From contig CM061245.1 of the NCBI GenBank assembly GCA_030848705.1, forward strand, positions 37,018,711 through 37,082,710: DNA of 64,000 bases, given 5' to 3'. The position numbers and the translations under genes are program-made. Numbering within the stretch: the first letter of the stretch is position 1; every line of letters starts with the position of its first letter. The notes under the pieces were generated by a model. It did no database searches. It was not told the DNA's origin and worked only from the letters and a program-made list of their open reading frames with translations. This stretch comes from Heracleum sosnowskyi (Eukaryota > Streptophyta > Magnoliopsida > Apiales > Apiaceae). This document shows, piece after piece, positions 55,441 to 64,000 of the stretch.

Positions 55441-57059
55441 TCGAATAACAGTTACCCGATATCTTTATCGGAAAAATAATCTTTAACATATACAGAAAAT
55501 ATAATTACTTCTGATCTAAAGAAAATCACACGCCCTTAACCTAGGGCATTTATAAAAAAAACCTGGCTTCTAACTAATATCCCATATTTAGCTTAGAAGC
55601 CCATAATTAAATGATAAATCAAGTATCACAATATACTTTCGAAAACAGTTATGCCTTCCATTAGCATATATAACGGAAATAGTATTCAAATAGTATTTCT
55701 CGACTGAGATAATACTCAAATAACATTCCGTGAAAGATATAGTAAGCAAATATCATTCCTCGAATGATATCATACTCGAATAACAATCCTCAAAGTACAT
55801 AGTATTCTGCCAATGGAATCCCTCCGGGTTTCCACGGCTATCTACATATCTCAAAATACCGACTCCCGATCTAGAGTCGATAACAATGAATATGCTCTTA
55901 TATTTAGAGCTACCAGGTAAATCGGTTCATAACTACTTAACTCAAAAGATTTTACATAATCCAAAGGTCAAATCTATTCCAACAAGAAATAAGATATATC
56001 GCAAAACTGTCCAAATTTATACATGGCAAAAGCAGTATTATATAGTCAATACTTCAAAGTATAGATTTAGAAACTTGCCTGGAAATCCCGAAGTAGCAAT
56101 AAGTCTCAGGTTGGTCCAGTAATCTAGAATCAACACAAGGTTCAAGATTAATAACTTAAACGCTTTCACCATACTAAGTATCTACTATCTCAAGTACAAA
56201 ATCCATTTTCAAGTTAACTCCTTAAGAACTTCTACTCGAGCATGCTCGCTCACGCATTTTTATAAAATTGAAATATAATCCTTTTAACATGAAATCTTTT
56301 CGAGGGTCTTCCTAAAGGTACCTAGCATGTTAACACAAAGTTTCACATTCCAATAAGTCGCTTAAAGGGTTTGATCACTATCTCAAACTTCATGCAATGA
56401 ACTACTTAGTTACGCAAAACCGCTTTCACTAAAACGGACGTTTCTCTTAAACCGTAAATCGAAACGATACGATTCTTTCGCTAAAACAAACTAGGAAACA
56501 GGGCCTACATGATCATGGTCAGAAACCTTATGTTTATGCCCTTTAAAGTATTCGGGATTTCTGTCCAAACTTCCTAAGTAAAATTTGACATGGTAACGAC
56601 GCTTAAACGCGATTCCCGTGTTTAAAACATTCTAATCAATTCATCAATCCACAACCAACAATCACAACCCAAGGATCTCCTCCAAATCACTTTATTTCTG
56701 TCTAAACATACTCATAACACTAATCACTAGTTCAACCATCAATCAATCCATTAAACCTCATACATATCATGTAAATCATCTCTAAATCATACTATCACTA
56801 ACAATCATCCATTTATACACTAATATCAAATCATAAGTAAAAGTGTGAGAGGGTTTATACCTTCCTTGGTACTTAATATAGACTATAGATGGCTAGTATA
56901 CCCTTCCTTGCTCCTTGATTATCCTTTACAAGCCTTAAACTTCAAGATCAAAACAAGAAACCACTTGAAGTTACTATTCATCCTCATCTTGTAAAATCCA
57001 TAACAAATCGAAAACTAAGAGTTTGGTGCTAAAAGTTTTACCAAACCTTGTGCTCTTGA

Positions 57060-57079
57060 TGTAATATATCGGAATTATG

Positions 57080-57141
<62 letters not shown>

Positions 57142-59306
57142 TTAACAATAATAAATTGATTGATATTGGGATTAGAATAAGTGATTAAATATTTTATATA
57201 AAAAAAAAACATTTGATTGGGCTTTTAGTTAATTATTAGAATTCTAAATATTGTATGATACTTAGTGTATCCTATATATTAAAGCACATGGTTATTATTT
57301 GGGTATCGAGGTTTAATCAACCCTAGAATTAAACGGCTGCGCCAGGAAAGAAAATAGAGGAAAACAGAGCAGCAACAAGAGACTCGAACAAGGAGAGAAT
57401 CAAGTATGTAAAATTTTGTTTTCTACGGTTTGTGTACATAGTTGAATGGTCATGTTTCTTTAATCAAATCTGTTTGCGTCTGGTGGAAGTACTTTTATGT
57501 GTTATATTGTCTCTATTGTGGTTAATTGATTTCCTCCACCCTATTATTTAACTAAGCTAACTTTGGATTATTTTCTTGACGTTTTTTATATTTTTTGATG
57601 ACTCCTTAAGATTAGTAATATAAGAACCACTACCGCATGATTATGAATTGTATGAACTGATTTTAAGGCCAAGGTTCTTTTATTTAATATTATATATAGG
57701 TTATTAGTCACCTGCTTCGCTAGTGTATATTTATATATCATAATTTTTAAGAGATTAAAGTGTACATGTATTAATTATACTAATATTTAGTATGTATATG
57801 ACCTCTGTTTCTTTTGCACATGTGTATTAGTTTACAACATGGAGTAGTCCACTGCACCAAAATTACTAGTAAGTCAGGACATACAAAATAAAATAAAATC
57901 AAGGACTTGAGTTTGTTTTGCCAGGGGCTAAATCAAGTTTTAATAATATTATAATATACAATAGCACTATATTTTCTTTATCGTTATTTTATATTTATTT
58001 GGTGGTTAAACTAGTACAGTACTACACTGAGTTTTGGCTCGAGGTGGAAATCAGAATGTGTGTGCATGTGTTACAACCCTTAGAGACGAGTATTATTTTT
58101 ACATTTAGGCTATATAATAATCTACTATCTGATCCGTTTGTTACATATAATTCAGCATTTATAATTATGTCAGAATTCGTGAAAGAATATAATTTTAATA
58201 ATAAACAATATTTTGAAATTTAGATCGGGTTCCGAGAATTTAGCGGATCGTTTGCGGATTTCGTTAGTGTTCTTAGTTGCTATTTTCGAGGTACGGATTC
58301 TCTCCTATTTTATTCAGCGCTACTCCTCTTGGAAATATTAATGATAAATTCGTTTTGACCTCAAATCTGTTCATTTGATTTTGATCATTTTGATTTTGAA
58401 AATTTGTTCAGACTCTGAAAAATATTTTTATATCTGTTTCGAAATATTTAAATAATTGTTTCTGCAATTTTCTGATATTGCGTATATTTTATATCTGTTG
58501 GAAATATCGAAAATATCTGTTCCTGTGATTTTAATGTTTTGCGAAATATTATATTTGAACCCTTAGTGATATAGGGTATACCGAGTTAACCAGCTGTAGG
58601 GGTACTACAGCCATGTCATTGCGGCACCAGTGACATGACACTTCCATGACAGTGTGATTGGTCATGGCGTATCCTTCTGTTCTGATAGCTCAAGAGGCGA
58701 GCTTTTGCGCATTTTGATATTTGTTTCAGGATACGTGGGTGCACCCAGAATTTATGATTTGTGATTTGTGATTTGACGGTGACGTTGTATATGCCGTACA
58801 CGTTATCCGGTTTGTTGCACACATTAGGTACCCTATGATGTGTGTATTTGTATCTGTTCTGTTCTGATCTCGGTATGATATATCCTAACCCCTCGTTGCT
58901 TCAGCCATAATTATTTTTAAATAAATGTTTTATTATAAACTGTCAAATATGAATATCTGTTTTCTGTTTTATAAACTGTATTCCAAATCCGTACTGGGCG
59001 ATTGGCTCATGCCGTATTCTTTTTCTGGCAGGTGCTTAGGGGGATCTGGGACTGTGTGATGGAGAGCCACCCCTTTATATCATTGATTAGGATTTGCAGA
59101 CTTCTATCGCTATTTAGACTTGAATATTATTTTAGACATTTGGGTTTTTCATATTTATTGCTTTGAACCGTTTTGGAGGTTTAATATTATCTTGGAGATT
59201 ATTAGACTGTTTAATTATTATTATTTAGAGATTATTTTAGTGCTCTGTTTGCAGGTTTAAGGTTTAATAGGTAGCCCCTCATTTAGATATAGATGGGGGT
59301 GTTACA
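57060..59306 (+). repeat. G 5' LTR (gypsy, plus strand)
   Basis: The right edge is firm: GGGGGTGTTACA ends at 59306, five bases before the PBS. The left edge is inferred from TGTAATATATCGG at 57060, which resembles the TGTAATAT start of the E LTR; this gives 2247 bp. It includes an (AAT)n run near the start, a TATATATT-like box near 57271 and no gene (the 101-codon reading at 57918 is chance). It appears inserted in LTR F; the right end is outside the window, so no TSD test is possible. Confidence 0.65.
57085..57141. repeat. (AAT)n microsatellite
   Basis: About 18 uninterrupted ATA/AAT triplets near the left edge of LTR G. Confidence 0.95.
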
Positions 59307-59310
59307 AAGA

Positions 59311-59327
59311 TGGTATCAGAGCTTAGG
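59311..59327 (+). other. G primer-binding site
   Basis: TGGTATCAGAGCTTAGG, initiator-Met tRNA type, five bases after the LTR end. The leader 59328-59500 before the gag ATG holds no gene. Confidence 0.9.
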
Positions 59328-59500
59328 TTCTTTCTTGTAGAAAACCTATTTAGGTTGACCTGTGAGATGGGGTAGACGTTAGGATGGGTGCTCTCTTTCA
59401 AGCTCATTTCATTTTGCTCTATTCTTTTGACTTCTGTTTTTAAATCGCTTCTGCTTATCTATTCTTGTTATCTTCATTCGTTCGTTATCTTATATTGTAG

Positions 59501-61129
59501 ATGCCTCCTAGACGTACTCGAACTAATAATCAGACTAACTTGGGTGTTAGCCAAGCTGAGTTAGCTGCGATGATAGGTCAAGCAGTGGCTCAGGGTATAC
59601 AGCAAGCTATGGCAAATCAGAACAATCAGAATAATCAGAATAATCATAATAATCAGAATGGTCAAGGGAATCAAGATGGTCAGAATAATCAGAATGAACA
59701 AGGACCTCAGCAAAATCCGGAGGGTCAGGGTAATCCAGTGGAGCCATTTGTATGGTTAGAGAGATTTGTTAAGCAGAAACCAGAATCTTTTCACGCACCA
59801 CAGACTCCTATTGATGCTGAGAATTGGATTGTTCATCTTGAGAAGATTTTTGATGCTTTGGGTTGCGATGAGATCCAGAAGGTCAGATTGGCTGTGTATA
59901 AGTTAGAGGGAGATGCTCAGCGATGGTGGAGAGGTGTGAAGGCTACTAGGGGTGAAGAGTTTACAGAGACATTGATTTGGCAGGGATTTAAGGAAGTTTT
60001 CTATGAGCAGTACTTTTCTAATGCAGACAGGGAGGCATATTTGAGGGAGTTTCACTCTATCTCGCAGAACTTCGATGAGAGCCTTACTGACTATATGGCG
60101 AGGTTTATCAGGTTAGCTGGATTTGCTGGGACAGTTGCAGGGACTGCTACACAGCAAGCTGAAAAATTTAAATGGGGACTGAGGCCTAATCTGAGGGGTT
60201 CTATCATTTCACTAAAGTTTCCTAATGTGGCGGAGGTGGCAGATGCAGCTAAGGATATTGAGAAAGAGCGTACTGAGTATAGAGCTTCCAGGTTTCAGAA
60301 TGATCGTAAGAGGCCTAGAGATGATCAGAGTTCTGTACAGGGTAAACAGTGGAATGGAGGTCAAGGTAATCAGCAAGGACAGTGGCGTGGAAGATACCAG
60401 AATATGAGGACTCAGTCGACTTACGGTCAGAATCAGTATGGTGGTCAGAAGCAGAATCAGAATCAGAATCAGCAGTTTCAGCGGTTTCAGCAGCAGCAGC
60501 CTAGGCAGTGGCAGAATCGTCAACAAGGGCAGAATCGTCAACAGGGACAGAATCGTTATTCAGTGTATGGGGGCAACCCTAATATGATTCCGGTGGCTCC
60601 TTGTGCTACATGTGGTGGACATCACCCAGGGAGAGCTTGTTATAAACAGTCTGGGGCATGTTTCTTATGTGGTTCGATGCAGCATAGGGCTAAGGATTGT
60701 CCGACATCGCGGAACACTGGTGGTGGAGGTAGTGGTAGTGGTGGTCAGCAGAATCAGCAGAATCCTTCAGGCAGAGTGTTTGCATTGACTGCTAATCAGG
60801 CAGCAGCTCATTCAGGTACCGTTTCAGGAACACTTCTTGTTGGTAGACGTGATGCTTATGTGTTATTTGATACTGGTTCGACTCATTCTGTTGTGTCTTT
60901 ATCGTTTGTTCGTCATCTTGGTGTTCTTCCATCATTATTATATCCTCGTATGTCTATTGCTACCCCAATGGGGAATTCCGTTATTATTTCTGATGTGTAC
61001 CGAGAGTGTCCGATAGCTGTTGGGGATAGAAATTGTAAGGTTAACTTGCTTCCGATGGAGATGCATGACTTTGACATTATTTTGGGCATGGATTGGTTGA
61101 GTGAACATCGAGCTACAATTGATTGTTAA
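59501..61129 (+). CDS. G gag and protease (542 aa)
   Basis: Starts MPPRRTRTNNQ. An Asn/Gln-rich N-terminal stretch (residues 40-80) precedes the retrotransposon gag domain (ENWIVHLEKIFDALGC, AQRWWRGVKATRGEEF, FYEQYFSNADREAYLREF). A Gln/Asn/Arg-rich linker and zinc knuckle(s) follow (CATCGGHHPGRAC, CFLCGSMQHRAKDC, about 366-402). The pepsin-like protease has the active site LFDTGSTHS (about 455-463) and IILGMDWL near the end. A TAA at 61127-61129 just after ATIDC ends the frame; the downstream pol is in the same frame, so this is one nonsense change in a gag-pol polyprotein. Confidence 0.9.
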   Translation: MPPRRTRTNNQTNLGVSQAELAAMIGQAVAQGIQQAMANQNNQNNQNNHNNQNGQGNQDGQNNQNEQGPQQNPEGQGNPVEPFVWLERFVKQKPESFHAPQTPIDAENWIVHLEKIFDALGCDEIQKVRLAVYKLEGDAQRWWRGVKATRGEEFTETLIWQGFKEVFYEQYFSNADREAYLREFHSISQNFDESLTDYMARFIRLAGFAGTVAGTATQQAEKFKWGLRPNLRGSIISLKFPNVAEVADAAKDIEKERTEYRASRFQNDRKRPRDDQSSVQGKQWNGGQGNQQGQWRGRYQNMRTQSTYGQNQYGGQKQNQNQNQQFQRFQQQQPRQWQNRQQGQNRQQGQNRYSVYGGNPNMIPVAPCATCGGHHPGRACYKQSGACFLCGSMQHRAKDCPTSRNTGGGGSGSGGQQNQQNPSGRVFALTANQAAAHSGTVSGTLLVGRRDAYVLFDTGSTHSVVSLSFVRHLGVLPSLLYPRMSIATPMGNSVIISDVYRECPIAVGDRNCKVNLLPMEMHDFDIILGMDWLSEHRATIDC

Positions 61130-64000
61130 GGGAAGAGGGTGATCTTTGGGGATGCAGATAAACCAGAATTTGTATATCAGGGTTCTCAACCGAAAGGAGA
61201 GGTTAAAATGATTTCGGCTCTAAAGGCGAGTAAACTTTTGTCTAAGGGTTGTGATGGCTATCTTGCGTTCGTGAAGGATATGTCTAAGGTTGAGCCTCGT
61301 ATCGAGGATTATCCAGTTGTGAATGAATTTGAAGATGTGTTTCCCGATGAGCTACCAGGTTTGCCACCACAGCGAGAGGTGGAGTTTACTATTGAACTTG
61401 TCCCAGGTGCAGAGCCTATTTCTAAGGCACCGTACCGAATGGCACCATTAGAGTTGCAGGAATTGAAAGAGCAGTTGCAAGAGTTATTGGATAGAGGATT
61501 TATCAGGCCAAGTGTATCTCCGTGGGGTGCCCCAGTGTTGTTTGTGAAGAAGAAGGATGGTTCCATGAGGTTGTGTATTGACTACAGGGAGTTGAATAAG
61601 GTGACTATCAGAAATAGGTATCCTTTGCCATGCATTGATGACTTGTTTGATCAGTTGCACGGGGCGAAGTACTTTTCGAAGATAGATTTGAGATCGGGTT
61701 ATCACCAGTTGCGAGTAAGAGATGAAGATATTCTGAAGACAACATTTCGTACTCGTTACGGGCATTATGAGTTTCTTGTGATGTCCTTTGGGTTGACGAA
61801 TGCTCTAGCGGTATTTATGGATTTGATGAATCGTGTCTTTCATGATTATTTGGATAAGTTTGTTGTTGTCTTTATCGATGATATCTTGATATACTCTAGG
61901 AGTAAGGAGGAGCATGAGGAGCACTTACGTACTGTACTTGAGATCTTGAGGGAGAAGAAATTGTTTGCAAAATTTTCAAAGTGTGACTTCTGGTTAGAGC
62001 AGGTGGCATTTTTAGGGCATGTTGTGTCTGCTAGAGGAATTGAGTTAGATCCTGCGAAAGTCGAGGCTATCACTAATTGGCCGAGACCTAGCAATGTGAC
62101 AGAGGTGAGGAGTTTCTTGGGTTTGGCAGGTTACTATAGGCGCTTTGTGGAGGGTTTCTCGTCCATAGCTTTGCCGATGACTCAACTGATGAGAAAGGGT
62201 GTTAAGTTCGAGTGGAATGATGATCGTGAGAAGAGTTTCCAAGAGTTGAAGAAGAGATTGGTGACGGCTCCTATACTTGTGTTGCCATCAGGGAGTGGAG
62301 GATATCAGGTTTATAGTGATGCTTCTAAGAGAGGATTGGGTTGTGTTCTTATGCAGCATGGGAAGGTGATTTCTTACGCTTCTAGGCAGCTTAAACCCTA
62401 TGAGGTAAACTATCCTACGCATGACTTGGAGTTAGCAGCAGTGGTCTTTGCTTTGAAGATTTGGAGGCATTATTTGTATGGAGAGACTTGTAATATCTTC
62501 ACTGATCACAAGAGTCTTAAGTACATTTTTACTCAAAAGGAGCTTAACATGAGACAGCGGAGGTGGCTTGAACTTCTTAAGGATTATGATGCTAATATTC
62601 AGTACCATCCAGGGAAGGCAAATGTTGTGGCAGACGCTCTTAGTAGGAAGAACTTAGGGAGTGTTGCATCTCTAATTACTCAGCCGCATCTTATTTCAGA
62701 CATGGAACGCTTTGGTATTGAGTTGTATGTTAGAGGATCAAGTGGTAGCATTGCTAGTTTGAGAGTGGAACCAAATCTGGTTTCAAGGGTCAAGGAAGCT
62801 CAAAAGAAAGATAGAGGTTTGGATGTTATTAGATCGGAGGTGGCAGCTGGTAAGCAAAAAGATTTCCGTGTTGATGGTGAGGGTGTGTTATGGTTGGGTA
62901 GTAAATTGTGCGTGCCTGCAGACATGGCGATTCGCGAAGAAATTTTGACCGAGGCTCATAGTTCTTCATTCTCTATTCATCCAGGTTCCACTAAGATGTA
63001 TAGAGATTTGAAGGAGCACTTTTGGTGGAGTAGAATGAAAGCAGACGTAGCAGAATTTGTGGGGAAATGTCTTATATGTCAACAGGTGAAGATAGATCAT
63101 CAGAGGCCTAGTGGATTATTGCAGCAGTTGGATATTCCAGTTTGGAAGTGGGAAAACATTACTATGGATTTTGTGACTCATTTGCCGAGAACGTTCAGAA
63201 AGAATGATGTTATATGGGTGGTGGTTGATAGACTTACTAAATCAGCTCATTTCTTACCTATTAGAGAGACTACTCCTGTTCATGAGTTGGCAGAGATTTT
63301 TCAACGGGATATTGTTAGACTTCACGGTGTGCCGGTGTCGATAGTTTCTGATAGGGATACGAGATTTACATCACGTTTTTGGAAGGGATTTCAGCAGGCT
63401 TGGGGTACGAGGCTTAATTTTAGTACAGCTTTTCATCCGCAGACTGATGGACAGTCAGAGAGGACGATTCAGACATTAGAGGATATGTTGAGGGCTTGTG
63501 CTTTGGAGTGGACAGGTGATTGGGATAAGTATTTGTATCTTGTTGAGTTTGCGTATAATAATAGTTGGCACGCGAGTATTGGTATGCCACCATTTGAGGC
63601 TTTGTATGGTAGGAGGTGTAGGGCACCGTCTTGTTGGGATGAGGTTGGTGAGAGAGTCGTTGAAGGGCCGGAGTTAGTTAGAGTCACTAATGAGAAGGTG
63701 GAGCAGGCTAAGGCAAGTTTGAAGGAGGCTCGATCACGTCAAAAGAGTTATGCGGATCAACATAGGAAGTTTGGTGGATTTGAATCTGGTGATCATGTGT
63801 TCTTGAAGGTTTCGCCTTGGAAGGGTGTTAAACGTTTTGGCATGAAAGGGAAGCTTAGTCCGAGATATGTTGGTCCTTTTGATGTTATAGAGAAAGTTGG
63901 TGAAGTGTCTTATAGGGTTGCGTTACCACCGCAGTTATCTCATGTCCATAATGTGTTTCATGTGTCTGTTTTGAGGGGCTACAAGTATCATCCGCTTCAT
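61130..64000 (+). pseudogene. G pol: RT, RNase H, integrase (continues past window)
   Basis: In frame with gag-protease after the TAA, and I found no further stop. It contains the linker to RT (FEDVFPDELPGLPP), RT (GAPVLFVKKKDGSMRLCIDYRELN in part, FSKIDLRSGYHQ, VVFIDDILIYS near 61870), RNase H (YSDASKRGLGCVLMQ, HDLELAAVVFALKIWRHYL, FTDHKSLKYI, ADALSRK), the integrase zinc region (CLICQQVK), core (MDFVTHLP, IVSDRDTRFTSRFW, QTDGQSERTIQ), YGRRCRAPSCWDE and SPRYVGPF. In RT a conserved Pro in TNAPAVF reads Leu. It lacks its own ATG, so it depends on read-through of the TAA or is inactive. Confidence 0.88.

Larger units (their letters stand above)
53422..57059 (-). repeat. LTR F (gypsy type, minus strand), truncated
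   Basis: Starts TGTAACACCCCCAG at 53422 inside the E integrase frame, preceded by AATAA (53417-53421), a possible TSD whose partner is not in the window. It is similar to LTR E over 56380-56625 and in several shorter blocks, and is minus strand by that comparison. It contains a 43-bp tandem array (55181-55440). No gene; short readings such as 54234-54446 are not protein-like. The right edge is set by the start of the plus-strand LTR G. It may be one LTR of a larger element. Confidence 0.65.
57060..64000 (+). mobile_element. G: Ty3/gypsy chromovirus-type element, runs off the window
   Basis: LTR, PBS (59311-59327) and a gag-pol frame from 59501 to the end of the window. The domain order (protease, RT, RNase H, integrase) is gypsy type, and the integrase C-terminal GKLSPRYVGPFDVI block fits the Tekay/Del group, like E. 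The chromodomain and 3' LTR would lie beyond 64000. Confidence 0.88.

Noticed and set aside
57918..58223. 101-codon reading in LTR G
   Set aside because: AT-rich LTR sequence; low-complexity peptide without family features.

Overview
The window is plant nuclear DNA, almost certainly from a dicot (possibly an asterid; this is a low-confidence impression). It is made almost entirely of nested LTR retrotransposons. I see no host gene, tRNA, rRNA or CRISPR array. The evidence is LTRs ending TG...CA, primer-binding sites complementary to initiator-Met tRNA, polypurine tracts, 5-bp target duplications (TSDs) and gag-pol domains of the Ty1/copia and Ty3/gypsy types.

Layout. An old Ale-like copia element (A0) runs from about 0.3 to 15.9 kb and is split three times: by element E1 (839-12444, TSD TGAAC), by a solo LTR H (14121-15414, TSD TACAT) and by element B (from 15872). 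E1 itself carries a 689-bp TRIM (7769-8457, TSD ATACT) in its third ORF. B is interrupted by element C (22000-33777, minus strand, TSD CTGTT). From about 34.6 kb come an unclassified LTR-like piece and a long LTR of a minus-strand chromovirus-type gypsy element E. That LTR is split by element D (38742-51776, minus strand, TSD GTTAC). E's integrase/chromodomain end follows, then a second minus-strand gypsy-type LTR F, then a plus-strand gypsy element G that runs off the window.

E1, B, C and D are SIRE-type copia elements with the order LTR, gag, pol, spacer, a large third ORF (ORF3), PPT, LTR. D is the key element. Its two 994-bp LTRs look identical and its gag (823 aa), pol (1123 aa) and ORF3 (1477 aa) are open, so it inserted very recently and may be competent. 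C has about 1% LTR divergence but several nonsense or frameshift lesions. E1 has about 2% divergence plus a 17-bp LTR indel and is heavily broken. B is the oldest (about 10% by eye), with most of gag-pol deleted.

Three signals stand out. (1) Each SIRE-type element carries its own short word scattered through LTRs, spacers and coding DNA: TCAACGAAA in D, TTCAACGGAT in B, ATCAGGATT/AATCCTGAT in E1 and AAACTCTGA/TCAGAGTTT in C. Related elements hold different words at equivalent places, which looks like concerted replacement. (2) In C and D, gag and pol lie in different frames with no usable pol ATG. Both have an in-phase splice donor after the first zinc knuckle and an acceptor just before protease. 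E1 lacks exactly that stretch, as if copied from spliced RNA. Retention would give a long Gag with a coiled coil and further zinc knuckles; splicing would give Gag-Pol. (3) Purine tracts like the 3' PPT recur inside the IN-RT spacer and in the middle of ORF3.

All alignments and counts were done by eye; element names A0, E1, B, C, D, E, F, G and H are mine.
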